DNA from: Motilibacter aurantiacus
Lineage (GTDB): Bacteria; Actinomycetota; Actinomycetes; Motilibacterales; Motilibacteraceae
DNA length: 64,000 nt
NCBI RefSeq assembly: GCF_011250645.1
Contig: NZ_JAANNO010000006.1
Span: 156,235-220,234, forward strand
Reading direction: 5' to 3'
Below, piece after piece: positions 27,741 through 36,098 of this stretch. Below the pieces are notes generated by a model. The model had not been told where the DNA came from. It was given only the letters and a program-made list of their open reading frames with translations, and ran no database searches. Both the position numbers and the translations under genes were made by a program. Every line of letters starts with the position of its first letter. Position 1 is the first letter of the stretch.

Positions 27741-28432
27741 GCGACGACGGCCTCGGCTCCGCGCCCGTGCGCCGGGGCGGGGGCGCCGCCACGGTGCTCG
27801 ACCGGCGGCGCGGGGTGAGCGGCGAGCTGGTGCTGCAGGAGCGCGACGGCGTCCTCGAGATCGTGGCCGACGGCACGTTCCTCATGGACACCCGGGACGG
27901 CCGGTCCGAGAGGCTGCTGGTCCGCGCCGCCCTGGCGGCATCGGCCGCCCCGGTCGAGCGGGTCCTCGTCGGCGGGCTCGGCGTCGGGTTCAGCCTGCTG
28001 GAGGCGCTCGGCCACCCGACGGTGACCTCGGTCGTGGTGGTCGAGCTCGAGCCCACGGTCGTCGACTGGCACGCCGGGCCGCTGCGGGCGGTGACCGCCG
28101 GCGCGCTGGACGACCCCCGCGTGGCCGTGGTCGTCGCGGACCTCGCCGACCACCTGGCCGCCGCTCGGGCGGGCGGCTACGACGTCGTCTGCATCGACAC
28201 CGACAACGGGCCGGACTGGCTGGTGCGCCCCGCCAACCGCACGATCTGGTCCCCGCACGGCCTCGCCCTCGCGCGGCGAGCGCTCGCTCCCGCCGGGGTG
28301 CTTGCCGTGTGGAGCGCGGCGTCCTCAGCGTCGTTCGAGGCCAGGCTGCGCGCCGCCGGCTTCGGGACGGTCGACCGGCACGAGGTGCCGGTCGACCGCG
28401 GCGAGCCCGACGTCGTCTGGGTCGCGTCCTGA
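27737..28432 (+). CDS. Spermidine synthase-like methyltransferase-fold protein
   Basis: A 231-residue protein of the spermidine/spermine synthase fold. VERVLVGGLGVGFSLLEAL is the nucleotide-binding glycine loop, VVELEP the acidic second strand, and YDVVCIDTDNGPDW the catalytic-site strand. The aminopropyltransferase signature residues of true SpeE are incomplete, and there is no polyamine gene nearby, so the substrate is uncertain; many actinobacteria have similar orphans. The GTGA overlap with the upstream lipoprotein indicates co-translation. Confidence 0.75.
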   Translation: MSDDGLGSAPVRRGGGAATVLDRRRGVSGELVLQERDGVLEIVADGTFLMDTRDGRSERLLVRAALAASAAPVERVLVGGLGVGFSLLEALGHPTVTSVVVVELEPTVVDWHAGPLRAVTAGALDDPRVAVVVADLADHLAAARAGGYDVVCIDTDNGPDWLVRPANRTIWSPHGLALARRALAPAGVLAVWSAASSASFEARLRAAGFGTVDRHEVPVDRGEPDVVWVAS

Positions 28433-28451
28433 GCGTCGCACCCGGCGGGGG

Positions 28452-29075
28452 TCAGGGCTGCTCGCGCAGCCGCTCCCGGCTCGACAGGTCGACGACCGGC
28501 TGCCCGCCCTCGCCCACCTCGCTCACGTCGACCGGGAAGTGCTCCCCCGTGTCGCTGACGACGAAGTAGTCCTTCGAGTCGTAGGAGTCGCCCGCGTCGG
28601 TGCCGCGCTCGCGCAGCGAGTCGGTGCCGGCCGCGCTGTTGAAGCCGGCGGTGCCGGTGCGCGTGCCCCCGGGGCCGGTGCCGATGGTCACCTCCCCGCC
28701 GTGCGCGCCGGTGAGGTCCCCGGCCTTGAGCGGCAGCTGCGGCCCGCGGCCCAGGTCCTCCCGGCTCACGTCGTAGTAGCTCAACAGCTCGTCGCGCTGG
28801 CCCGGGGTGATGCCCCCGCCGCTCGCGCTGACGTCCGGCGCGCCCTTGACCTGATCGGCCGGCCACGGGACGACCAGCCCGTGCTTGTCCTCGCGGGCCC
28901 CGGCCAGCGGGACGAACGCCTGCTTGGACGAGAGCTGCCCGCGGTTGACGGTGACGAACGCCGGCACCCCGGTCTCGTCGTCGAGGTAGACCTCGGCGAC
29001 CCGTCCGACGAGGGTGCCGTCGTTGCCGTGCACCTCGACACCGGACAACCGCTGGATCAGCTCGCTGTCGGCCAT
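28452..29075 (-). CDS. PRC-barrel domain stress-type protein
   Basis: A 207-residue soluble protein. The N-terminal 80 residues form a PRC barrel (VEVHGNDGTLVGRVAEVYLD, then FVTVNRGQLSSKQAFVPLAG). A glycine-rich linker and an acidic C-terminus follow. PRC barrels are interaction modules found in ribosome maturation and in stress-linked proteins. It is third in a minus-strand operon with the next two genes (5-base gap, then 4-base overlap). An operon of PRC-barrel proteins is often connected with desiccation or osmotic stress, but this is inference. Confidence 0.75.
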   Translation of the reverse strand: MADSELIQRLSGVEVHGNDGTLVGRVAEVYLDDETGVPAFVTVNRGQLSSKQAFVPLAGAREDKHGLVVPWPADQVKGAPDVSASGGGITPGQRDELLSYYDVSREDLGRGPQLPLKAGDLTGAHGGEVTIGTGPGGTRTGTAGFNSAAGTDSLRERGTDAGDSYDSKDYFVVSDTGEHFPVDVSEVGEGGQPVVDLSSRERLREQP

Positions 29076-29080
29076 CCCGC

Positions 29081-29437
29081 TCACCTGCCGCTCTCGCCGG
29101 CGGCGTTGCCCGCCGCGTACCGCTCGCCCTCGGCCCGCCGGGCCCGCTGCTCGTCGTCCAACTGCTCCCCGCCCATCTCGATGTCCACCGCCTGCTGGAT
29201 CTCCTCGCGCGGGGACAGCCCGCCGGTCTGCGCCGGGGTCGGGGCGTCGGGGCTGGGCAGATGACCCTCGTACGCCGGCTGCGAGCCGTCGGTCGGGCGC
29301 GGCTCGGCCGCCTCCCCGCCCAGGGCGGGCTCGTCGCCGCTGATCCTGGTCCCCTGGCCGCCGATGGTCGTCGCCGCGTGCGGCGAGGCCGCGCCGTGCA
29401 GTGCCGGGTCCACGCCGCTCTCGTGCTCGGCGCTCAC
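29081..29437 (-). CDS. Hypothetical protein, mostly disordered
   Basis: A 118-residue, acidic, low-complexity protein without recognised domains, signal peptide or membrane helices. The C-terminal half contains a charged helix (PREEIQQAVDIEMGGEQ, then DEQRARRAEGERYAAG). GTG 29437 overlaps the stop of the PRC-barrel gene upstream by four bases, and the next gene follows after five bases. Its position in a tight operon supports it as a real gene. Confidence 0.6.
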   Translation of the reverse strand: MSAEHESGVDPALHGAASPHAATTIGGQGTRISGDEPALGGEAAEPRPTDGSQPAYEGHLPSPDAPTPAQTGGLSPREEIQQAVDIEMGGEQLDDEQRARRAEGERYAAGNAAGESGR

Positions 29438-29838
29438 AGCGTGACCCCCGGGACGGTCGGCTGCGTGCCCGGCTCGGGCTGGCCCGAGGCGTAGTCCTCG
29501 GCGTTCGGCTGCCCCACCGCGAGGATCGCAGTGCGGTCGTACGGCAGGTCGTAGTGGTCGTAGAGGTCGGCCTCGTTCTGCCGGAAAAGGTGGCCGGCGT
29601 CCGGGTCGAAGTAGGGCGCCGACGCGATCGTGGCGGTCGAGAACGGCACGTGGACCTCGCCGTCGCGGACCTCGGCGGGGAAGACCGGCACGAACCGCGC
29701 CCCCTCCGCCACGTCCACCACGGCCCACTCCGGGCGGCGCGTCTCGTCATCGGCGTAGACCAGCCGCACCGGGCCGACCTCGGTGCCGTCTACCTCGCGC
29801 AACGTCATGCCGGGGACGATCTCGTCCGGCCTGCTCAT
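29434..29838 (-). CDS. PRC-barrel domain protein
   Basis: A 134-residue protein and the first gene of a three-gene minus-strand operon. The PRC barrel fills most of the chain (GMTLREVDGTEVGPVRLVYA, then EWAVVDVAEGARFVPVFP, and VHVPFSTATIASAPYFDPD). It ends with a linker rich in Pro and Gln. GGAGGAACG precedes ATG 29838. The 165-base upstream gap holds a 10-bp-period tandem array (29931-29991). Function unknown; PRC-barrel repeats are seen in actinobacterial stress operons. Confidence 0.75.
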   Translation of the reverse strand: MSRPDEIVPGMTLREVDGTEVGPVRLVYADDETRRPEWAVVDVAEGARFVPVFPAEVRDGEVHVPFSTATIASAPYFDPDAGHLFRQNEADLYDHYDLPYDRTAILAVGQPNAEDYASGQPEPGTQPTVPGVTL

Positions 29839-29930
29839 CCGTTCCTCCTCGCGTCGGTCGCGCCCGACGGCGCGCCTTCGCAGGACCGCTACCCAGCGCG
29901 GCCGGGAGGAACCCCGCCGGATCAGCAGCT

Positions 29931-29991
29931 GGCGGGTGCTGGCGGGTGCTGGCGGGTGCTGGCGGGTGCTTGCGGGTGCTTGGCGGGTGCT
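29931..29991. repeat. Tandem array with a 10-bp period, upstream of the PRC-barrel operon
   Basis: Four exact copies of GGCGGGTGCT (29931-29970), one variant TGCGGGTGCT (29971-29980), one extra T and a sixth copy (29982-29991). It lies 92-153 bp upstream of the PRC-barrel start (minus strand) and 12 bases beyond the hemE stop. The period equals one DNA turn. It is unrelated in sequence to the array at 40091-40270. Confidence 0.9.
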
Positions 29992-30003
29992 GGCCGAGTA
30001 CAG

Positions 30004-31074
30004 CTAGCGGGCCGTCTCGGAGTGCACCAGCTCGACGAGCCGCGCGAGGACGTCGGGGTCCGTCGCGGGCAGCACACCGTGGCCGAGGTTGAACACGTGC
30101 CCCGGCAGGCCGCGCGCCTCGTCGAGCACGCGCCGGGCCTCGCGCTCGACGACCGGCCAGGGGGCCAGCACGACCGCGGAGTCGAGGTTGCCCTGCAGCG
30201 GCCGGTCGCCGCCGACGCGGCGGGCCGCCTCGTCGAGCGGGACCCGGAAGTCCACGCCGACGACATCGGCGCCCGCGGCGGCCATCTCCCCGAGCAGCTC
30301 GCCGGTGCCGACCCCGAAGTGGATGCGCGGGACCTGGCCCTCCAGGCGCCCGAGCACCTGCGCGGACCATGGCGCGACGTGCTCGGCGTAGAGGCGGCGC
30401 GGCAGCACGCCGGCCCAGGAGTCGAACAGCTGCACCGCCCGTGCGCCGGCGTCGACCTGCACCTGCAGGAAGGTGGCGCTGATGTCGGCGAGCCGTCCCA
30501 TGAGCGCCGCCCAGACCGCCGGCTCGCCGAGCATGAGCGCCTTGGTGCGCGCGTGGTCCTTGGACGGGCCGCCCTCCACCAGATAGCTCGCGAGCGTGAA
30601 CGGCGCGCCGGCGAAGCCGATGAGCGGTGTCGTCCCGAGCTCGCCGACCAGGCCCTGCACGGCCTCGGTCACGTACGCGACGTCGTCCGGCTCCAGCGCC
30701 CGCAGGCGCTCGACGTCGGCGGCCGTGCGGATCGGCCGGGCGACGACCGGGCCGACGCCCTGGACGATGTCGAGGTCGAGGCCGACAGCCTTGAGCGGGA
30801 CGACGATGTCGCTGTAGAAGATCGCGGCGTCGACCCCGTAGCGGCGGACCGGCTGCATCGTGATCTCGACGACCAGGTCGGGGCGCGCACAGCTCTCCAG
30901 CATCGGGATCCCCTCCCGGATGCGCCGGTACTCCGGCAGCGAGCGCCCGGCCTGGCGCATGAACCAGACCGGCGTCCAGGCGCCGCGCGTCCCGTGGCAG
31001 GCGGCGAGGAAGGGCGAGGGCTCGGCGGCAGGGCCGGGCGGGGAGGCGGGGGCGTCGGCCACAGAGCTGCTCAC
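30004..31074 (-). CDS. hemE: Uroporphyrinogen decarboxylase HemE
   Basis: Converts uroporphyrinogen III to coproporphyrinogen III, the common haem precursor. It has 356 residues from GTG 31074 ([13 protein letters not shown]). Motifs: [16 protein letters not shown] near residue 38 (substrate-binding arginines), [25 protein letters not shown], and the terminal [14 protein letters not shown]. It feeds HemY and HemQ encoded 3-5 kb downstream on the same strand. It is divergent from a zinc-ribbon protein and DUF3000; the 198-base gap carries a 14-bp direct repeat. Confidence 0.97.
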   Translation of the reverse strand: MSSSVADAPASPPGPAAEPSPFLAACHGTRGAWTPVWFMRQAGRSLPEYRRIREGIPMLESCARPDLVVEITMQPVRRYGVDAAIFYSDIVVPLKAVGLDLDIVQGVGPVVARPIRTAADVERLRALEPDDVAYVTEAVQGLVGELGTTPLIGFAGAPFTLASYLVEGGPSKDHARTKALMLGEPAVWAALMGRLADISATFLQVQVDAGARAVQLFDSWAGVLPRRLYAEHVAPWSAQVLGRLEGQVPRIHFGVGTGELLGEMAAAGADVVGVDFRVPLDEAARRVGGDRPLQGNLDSAVVLAPWPVVEREARRVLDEARGLPGHVFNLGHGVLPATDPDVLARLVELVHSETAR

Positions 31075-31126
31075 CGGCTCAATGCTCCCAGAGCGCGGGC
31101 GGTGCTGCGAACCGCGGAGCGCGGCC

Positions 31127-31155
31127 GGCGCGACACGCCGGGGCGCGACACGCCG
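31127..31155. repeat. 14-bp direct repeat upstream of hemE
   Basis: GGCGCGACACGCCG occurs at 31127-31140 and 31142-31155, one base apart, 53-81 bp upstream of the hemE start on the minus strand. It may be a regulator site or a chance GC-rich repeat. Confidence 0.5.
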
Positions 31156-31272
31156 CGTGAGCGGGCTGACGGTGTTCTGTCGGTGGTGCGTGCGACCGTG
31201 AGCGGCGTCCGGCGAAGCAACCGTGCGGCCCGACGACAGCTGCCGTCGGCAGCCCGACCGGAGGAGGCAGGA

Positions 31273-31578
31273 ATGGCCAGTGCACCACGTGGAGCGGCTC
31301 GGCGCGCCGTCACCGGCGCGGCGACGGCGGCCGGCACGAGCGCGCTCGTGCTGCTCGACTGCGTCGAGTGCGGCGACCAGCGGGCCTTCGAGTGCCCGCC
31401 GTGCGCCGACGGCCACGCCGACTGCCCCGACCTCGCCTGCATCGACTGCGGGTCGGCGGTCGTCGTGGGGCTGCCCGACCCGGCGCCGGTCGCGACACCG
31501 TTCCGGACGCGCGCTTCATCGCCTCCGCCCTCCGACGAGACGGTCTCCCCATGGTCGACGCTGCCCCGCACCGCCTGA
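31273..31578 (+). CDS. Small zinc-ribbon-like protein
   Basis: A 101-residue protein with a cysteine-rich core (about residues 30-60): CVECGDQ, then CPPC, then [10 protein letters not shown]. This gives up to eight cysteines in CxxC-like pairs, enough for one or two zinc sites. The N-terminal 25 residues are basic and hydrophobic ([17 protein letters not shown]). The C-terminus is Pro/Ser-rich. GAGGAGG and then AGGA precede ATG 31273. The function is unknown. The 3' end overlaps the longest version of the DUF3000 gene by 28 bases. Confidence 0.6.
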   Translation: MASAPRGAARRAVTGAATAAGTSALVLLDCVECGDQRAFECPPCADGHADCPDLACIDCGSAVVVGLPDPAPVATPFRTRASSPPPSDETVSPWSTLPRTA

Positions 31579-32231
31579 GGACCGCCTCCCGACCGGCAGC
31601 GGCCATGGCCGGCTCGCGTATCCCCCCGCAGCCGCCGGGCGCGGCCGCCGGCATGTCCGACGAGCAGGCCGCCTGGCTGCAGATCCGCGCGGGCCTGCAC
31701 GGCGTCCGGGTCCGGTCCGAGGTCGTGCTCGAGGAGACGGCCGGGCCGCAGCGGCTCGCGCCCTACAGCGCGGCGCTCACCGCCGACGTGGTCGTGGACG
31801 ACGAGGAGGCGGCGACCGGCCGGCTCGTCCTGCTGCACGACCCGGCCGGGCACGAGGCCTGGCAGGGGACGCTGCGGCTGGTGGCGTACGTCCGAGCCGA
31901 GCTCGAGCAGGAGATGGCGGTCGACCCGCTGCTGCCGCGCGTCGGGTGGGCGTGGCTCGAGGAAGCTCTCGAGGCCTGCGACGCCGGCTGGTCCCACCTG
32001 AGCGGCACCGTCACGAGGGTGACCTCGGAGGGGTTCGGCGCGATGGCCGAGCGGGCCACCGCGCAGCTGGAGCTAAGGGCCTCCTGGACTCCGGTCGACG
32101 TTCCCGCCGTCACCTCTGGGGGCGAGCACCCGTTGCACGCGCACGTCTCGGCCTTCGCGCAGCTGTGCGCGAGCTCGGCCGGGCTGCCGCCGTTGCCACC
32201 AGGTGTCGCTCTCCTGGGTGGTCGTCGCTGA
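31551..32231 (+). CDS. DUF3000 family protein
   Basis: An actinobacterial family of unknown function, 226 residues from ATG 31551. The conserved core is VRVRSEVVLEETAGPQRLAPY, then GRLVLLHDPAGHEAWQGT, RLVAYVRAELEQEMAVDPLLP, and SGTVTRVTSEGFG (shown in part). The start is uncertain: ATG 31653 would give 192 residues close to the usual family start and would avoid overlap with the zinc-ribbon gene. The gene is next to hemE, RNase D and dxs in many actinobacteria, including mycobacteria, so its position here is conserved. Confidence 0.88.
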   Translation: MVDAAPHRLRTASRPAAAMAGSRIPPQPPGAAAGMSDEQAAWLQIRAGLHGVRVRSEVVLEETAGPQRLAPYSAALTADVVVDDEEAATGRLVLLHDPAGHEAWQGTLRLVAYVRAELEQEMAVDPLLPRVGWAWLEEALEACDAGWSHLSGTVTRVTSEGFGAMAERATAQLELRASWTPVDVPAVTSGGEHPLHAHVSAFAQLCASSAGLPPLPPGVALLGGRR

Positions 32232-32361
32232 ACAGCGGCCGAAATCTGGCTTTCTGTCCGATTTGGGGTCCGCTCACTCCGCAGTGATTGCTTCAGCCAA
32301 GCCTTCCGGCCGCCGATGGAGGTGTCAGGAGCTAGGCCTGATTCGATCACGGAGGATCACC

Positions 32362-33021
32362 ATGACGACACTCATCGACCGCACAACCGGCGCACTGCCG
32401 GTCGGGCGGCCGGCCCGGTTCACGGCGCTGGTCGTTGTGGGCAACCCGTTCGCCCGCGAGTCGGTGGCTCGCACGCTGCGCGCGCTCGGCGCCCGCGACG
32501 TGCTCGAGGCCGCCAGCGCGGCCGAGGCGCGCGCCCGCTCGCGCGCCAGCGCCACCCGCGACCTCGCGGTCGTCGCCACGGCCCTTCCCGACGGTGTCGG
32601 CCTGGGCCTGCTGGCCGAGCTGCGCACCGCCGGCTGGCAGCACGGCGTGGTCCTGTCGGGCAGCGCCGACCCGTACGCCGTCCGCGCCGCGCTCACGTCC
32701 GGTGCCCGCGGCTTCGTCGTCTCCGGCGCCGAGCCCGTGTCGGCGGTGCCGTCCGTGCCCGCGCCGCTGACCGGTGGCCCGCTGCGCCCCGTCGACGCTC
32801 GCCCGGCCTCGACGCGAGGCGCCGTCGCGCAGCTGTCCAGCCGGGAGCTCGAGGTGCTCTCGCTGGTCGCGAACGGCCAGTCGAACAAGGACGTCGGCGA
32901 GGCGCTCGGCCTGTCCGCGCTCACCGTGAAGAGCCACCTGGCCCGGATCGCCCGCAAGCTGGGCACGGGCGACCGCGCCGAGATGGTGATGGTGGCGCTG
33001 CGCGCCGGGGCGATCGACTGA
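32362..33021 (+). CDS. LuxR-family response regulator with degenerate receiver
   Basis: A 219-residue protein. The N-terminal 115 residues have the CheY-like fold but lack the phosphorylation residues: the N-terminal acidic pair is replaced by GNP (VVVGNPFARESV) and the phospho-acceptor Asp by Ala in VVATALPDG. After a Pro-rich linker the C-terminal LuxR/GerE helix-turn-helix begins QLSSRELEVLSLVANGQSNKD and continues LTVKSHLARIARKLG. It probably acts without a kinase, either constitutively or through a ligand or partner. There is no kinase gene nearby. GGAGG lies eight bases before the ATG. The gap upstream (32232-32361) is AT-richer and likely holds the promoter. Confidence 0.88.
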   Translation: MTTLIDRTTGALPVGRPARFTALVVVGNPFARESVARTLRALGARDVLEAASAAEARARSRASATRDLAVVATALPDGVGLGLLAELRTAGWQHGVVLSGSADPYAVRAALTSGARGFVVSGAEPVSAVPSVPAPLTGGPLRPVDARPASTRGAVAQLSSRELEVLSLVANGQSNKDVGEALGLSALTVKSHLARIARKLGTGDRAEMVMVALRAGAID

Positions 33022-33041
33022 GCCCGCTCGCGGCAACGCGA

Positions 33042-33090
33042 CGGCCCGCCCGCCCCTCCTCCGCGACCGGTGGAAGGGGCCGGCGGGCCG
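33042..33090. terminator. Branched hairpin after the LuxR gene
   Basis: CGGCCCGCC (33042-33050) pairs with GGCGGGCCG (33082-33090), and inside it GCCCCT (33052-33057) pairs with AGGGGC (33075-33080). It lies 20 bases after the stop. Confidence 0.7.
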
Positions 33091-33157
33091 CTGCGCGTAC
33101 GTCGCTGCCGGAGCGGCGTGCCACGGCCTGCGCTCGCCAAGTCGTACGGTTCGGTCC

Positions 33158-34429
33158 ATGACTTCACGTGCCGAGACGGGTCCGAGCAGCGAGGAGGAGG
33201 CCGCCCCGTTCCTCGAGCCGCGCGACGGCGTGCCCGCGCCGCTCGAGGCCGGCTCCCAGCTCGAGGAGGCCGTGGCGGCCTTCGCCGCGGGCAGCGGCCC
33301 GGTCGCCATCGACGCCGAGCGGGCCTCCGGCTACCGCTACTCGGCCCGGGCGTACCTCGTGCAGCTGCGCCGCGCCGGGGCCGGCACCGCGCTGGTCGAC
33401 CCCGTGGCCCTGCCCGACCTCAGCTCGCTGGGGGCGGCTCTCGCGGACACCGAGTGGGTGCTGCACGCGGCGAGCCAGGACCTGCCCTGCCTGGCGGAGG
33501 TGGGGATGCGCCCCTCCCGCCTCTTCGACACCGAGCTGGCCGGGCGACTTCTCGGGATGCCGCGCGTCGGCCTCGGCGCGATGGTGCTCGACGTGCTGGG
33601 CTACACCCTGGAGAAGGGCCACGCCGCGGCCGACTGGTCGACGCGCCCGCTGCCCGAGCCGTGGCTGCGCTACGCCGCGCTGGACGTCGAGGTCCTGGTC
33701 GAGCTGCGCGACGTGCTCGAGGAGCGCCTTCGGCAGGCCGGCAAGCTCGAGTGGGCGTACGAGGAGTTCGCGGCCCTGGCCGCGGCGCCCCCTCCCGCGC
33801 CGCGGGTCGACCCGTGGCGGCGTACCTCGGGGATGCACCGGGTCCGCAAGCGGCGCCAGCTCGCCGTCGTCCGCGAGCTCTGGCAGGCCCGCGACACCGT
33901 CGCCCGTGACCGGGACACGGCGCCCGGGCGCGTCCTGCCCGACGGGGCCATCGTCGAGGCGGCCCTGGCCTCGCCGCGCAGCGTCGCCGACCTGCTGGCG
34001 CTTCCGGTGTTCAACGGCCGGGCCACGCGGCGCCGGGCGGCGCTGTGGGTGGACGCGATCCGCCGCGGCCTGGACACCCCGGACTCGGCGCTGCCGGAGG
34101 TCTCCCCACCCCACGACAGCCCGCCGCCCGCCCGGTCGTGGCCCGACCGCGACCCGGCCGCGGCAGCGCGGCTGGCCGCAGCCAGGGCGGCCGTCGGCGC
34201 GCTGGCCGACGAGCACGAGCTGCCGGTGGAGAACCTGCTCACCCCGGACACCGTCCGACGGCTCGCCTGGTCGCCGCCCCCGGTGGCCGACGTCGCCACC
34301 GTCGCCGAGTTCCTGCGCCGGCACAACGCCCGTGAGTGGCAGGTGCGGCTCACCGCGGGGCCGCTGGCGGGAGCGTTGGAGCGCGCCGGGCGGGAGGCCC
34401 CCGCGGCAGCCGAGCCGGGCGGCGCCTGA
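33158..34429 (+). CDS. rnd: Ribonuclease D (DEDDy 3'-5' exonuclease with HRDC)
   Basis: A 423-residue exoribonuclease that trims tRNA and other RNA 3' ends. The DEDDy residues are seen in AIDAERAS (motif Exo I), HAASQDLPCL (Exo II) and LRYAALDVEVL (Exo III, with the tyrosine). The HRDC helices follow (KRRQLAVVRELWQARD), and the C-terminus is Pro-rich. ATG 33158 gives an acidic N-terminal leader (SSEEEAAPFLEPRDG) common in actinobacterial homologues. The neighbouring DUF3000, hemE and dxs genes make this a conserved block. Confidence 0.95.
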   Translation: MTSRAETGPSSEEEAAPFLEPRDGVPAPLEAGSQLEEAVAAFAAGSGPVAIDAERASGYRYSARAYLVQLRRAGAGTALVDPVALPDLSSLGAALADTEWVLHAASQDLPCLAEVGMRPSRLFDTELAGRLLGMPRVGLGAMVLDVLGYTLEKGHAAADWSTRPLPEPWLRYAALDVEVLVELRDVLEERLRQAGKLEWAYEEFAALAAAPPPAPRVDPWRRTSGMHRVRKRRQLAVVRELWQARDTVARDRDTAPGRVLPDGAIVEAALASPRSVADLLALPVFNGRATRRRAALWVDAIRRGLDTPDSALPEVSPPHDSPPPARSWPDRDPAAAARLAAARAAVGALADEHELPVENLLTPDTVRRLAWSPPPVADVATVAEFLRRHNAREWQVRLTAGPLAGALERAGREAPAAAEPGGA

Positions 34430-34431
34430 CC

Positions 34432-34458
34432 GAGCGCTCGCGCCCGCCCGGAGCGCTC
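34432..34458. terminator. 7-bp hairpin between rnd and the DUF2945 gene
   Basis: GAGCGCT (34432-34438) pairs with AGCGCTC (34452-34458). The right arm overlaps the stop of the converging gene. Short but well placed. Confidence 0.45.
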
Positions 34459-34669
34459 AGTCGTCCTTCGTGAGCGCCCCGGGCTTGTGCACCGCCTCGC
34501 CCCCGCTCTTCTCCGAACGGACGAGGTACTGCGAGTCCTCCTTGCTGGCGCGCACCGTCCGGCCCGCGGCGTGCGTGTCCTCGGTGATCTTCTTCTCCAC
34601 GGTCCCGACGGCCTCGCCGCCGTGGGACTTCCACGTCACCTTGTCGCCCTTGTGCAGGTCCTCGGCCAC
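34457..34669 (-). CDS. DUF2945 (Tudor-like) small protein
   Basis: A 70-residue protein of the DUF2945 family: KGDKVTWKSHGGEAVGTVEKKITEDT, a Tudor-like fold (quoted in part elsewhere), then SQYLVRSEKSGGEAVHKPGAL. It is related to the C-terminal Tudor domain of fungal hypervirulence-associated proteins. The bacterial function is unknown; it is often near stress genes. Start GTG 34669, with GGACGAC and AGGGAGG upstream. It converges with rnd. Confidence 0.8.
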   Translation of the reverse strand: MAEDLHKGDKVTWKSHGGEAVGTVEKKITEDTHAAGRTVRASKEDSQYLVRSEKSGGEAVHKPGALTKDD

Positions 34670-34853
34670 GGTCGTCCTCCCTCTGCGGTTCGTGCGCCCT
34701 GTCCTACCCGAGGCGCGTCTGCCGATTCGCGCCGGTCACTGCGTACGTCCCGGGACGAACGGTCTGGGCCGGCGGAGTGGACCTCGTCCGCGGCCCTCGC
34801 TATCGGCGCCCTCACCGGCGACCATGACTGCGACGCGCAGGGAGGAACCACCG

Positions 34854-35762
34854 ATGAGCACCGTCTACCGGGCCTGGGGCAGGAGCGGCAGCGCCGGGTC
34901 GCGCCGGCCGGGCCTGCACCGCGCCGCCGACGACGGCGCGCGGGGGGCGGCCGGCGCCGAGCGCGTGTCCCTCACCACCCTGTTGCTGGGCCTGGACGCG
35001 ATCCCGGCCCGCCGGCCGGTCGCGGCGCACGTCATCGCGCTGACCGACGACCCGAACGTCTCCGCCGCTGGTCTGGCCGGGGTCCTCGGCGCCGACGCGC
35101 CCCTGACCGCACGGCTCATGCGGCTGGCCAACTCGGCGTACTACGGCCTCTCCGGCCGGGTCCGGACGGTTCCCTTCGCGGTCACCGCCGTCGGGTTCTC
35201 CACCGTGCGCAGCCTCGCCGTCGTCGCCGCGGCCGGGCTCGACGACGTGGAGACGCTCCCCCCGGGCTTCTGGCAGCGCTCGACCGCGACCGCCGTCACG
35301 GCCGGCGAGCTGGCCCGTCGCTTCGGCCTCCCGTCCCCGGACACCTTCTGCCTGGGGCTGCTCGCTCTCGTGGGCCAGGCGCTGCTGAACCAGCACGACC
35401 CGGAGTACGCCGGGCTGCTCGCCGCGGCGTCCGGACGGGCCGCGCTCCTGCAGGCCGAGCAGGCCCGCTACGGCATGGGGCACACGCAGGTGTCGTCGGC
35501 GGCTCTCGCCGCCTGGTCGTTCCCCGTCGAGATGCCGCAGGTCCTCCGGGCGGTCGACGACGCGGCCGCCGGCCCCGCCGCGCCGGCGGCGGTCTGCGTG
35601 CGTCTCGCGCTGGAGATCGGCGAGCGGCTCACCAACCCCGAGCACGAGGCCACCCCGCTGGAGCGGCTGTCGCGCGGGCGCATCGACGACGAGGACATCG
35701 CGCCCCTGCTGCCCCGCCTCGCCCAGGCCGCCGCCGACCTGGAGGAGGCGGTGACCGCCTGA
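34854..35762 (+). CDS. HDOD domain protein
   Basis: A 302-residue protein of the HDOD group, non-catalytic relatives of HD phosphohydrolases used in signalling. The core helices are SAAGLAGVLGADAPLTARLM, RLANSAYYGLSGRVRTVP and FAVTAVGFSTVRSLAV, typical of HDOD. The metal-binding HD pair is absent, as usual. The N-terminus is basic and Gly/Ser-rich. GGAGG precedes ATG 34854. Single gene with 184 bases upstream that show no other feature. Targets unknown. Confidence 0.85.
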   Translation: MSTVYRAWGRSGSAGSRRPGLHRAADDGARGAAGAERVSLTTLLLGLDAIPARRPVAAHVIALTDDPNVSAAGLAGVLGADAPLTARLMRLANSAYYGLSGRVRTVPFAVTAVGFSTVRSLAVVAAAGLDDVETLPPGFWQRSTATAVTAGELARRFGLPSPDTFCLGLLALVGQALLNQHDPEYAGLLAAASGRAALLQAEQARYGMGHTQVSSAALAAWSFPVEMPQVLRAVDDAAAGPAAPAAVCVRLALEIGERLTNPEHEATPLERLSRGRIDDEDIAPLLPRLAQAAADLEEAVTA

Positions 35763-35858
35763 CACCCGCTCCGGCACCGTGCTGGTGACCGCACGCGTAG
35801 TGCCGTGATCAAGGGGTAAGCACCGGCGGAAGGCGGCGCGGGGGCGGAAGGAGTTGCG

Positions 35859-36092
35859 ATGGAGCAGCAGCGACGGAAGGGCCAGCGGCTCAGCGGCGAC
35901 GAGCGCAAGGAGCTCATCGGCGTGCTCGTGGAGGAGTACCGCGCGGGCAAGAGCATCCGCGACCTGGCCGTCCAGCACTCGCTCAGCATCGGGCTCAGCC
36001 GCAACCTGCTGGTCGAGAGCGGGATCCCGCTGCGCAGCCGGGGCGGCTCCACGAGGGGCAGGCGGCCCGCGAGCGGGCAGCCGACCGGCTGA
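35859..36092 (+). CDS. Small helix-turn-helix protein
   Basis: A 77-residue, very basic protein. Residues 14-60 form a helix-turn-helix (ERKELIGVLVEEYRAGKSIR, then LAVQHSLSIGLSRNLLVESG). The C-terminal RSRGGSTRGRRPASG is an arginine/glycine tail. Small actinobacterial proteins of this type, related in sequence to the C-terminal DNA-binding part of Lsr2-like or transposase HTH segments, are common. AGGAG precedes the ATG. Its target is unknown; the stop lies seven bases before the converging methylase gene. Confidence 0.75.
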   Translation: MEQQRRKGQRLSGDERKELIGVLVEEYRAGKSIRDLAVQHSLSIGLSRNLLVESGIPLRSRGGSTRGRRPASGQPTG

Positions 36093-36098
36093 GCCGGG

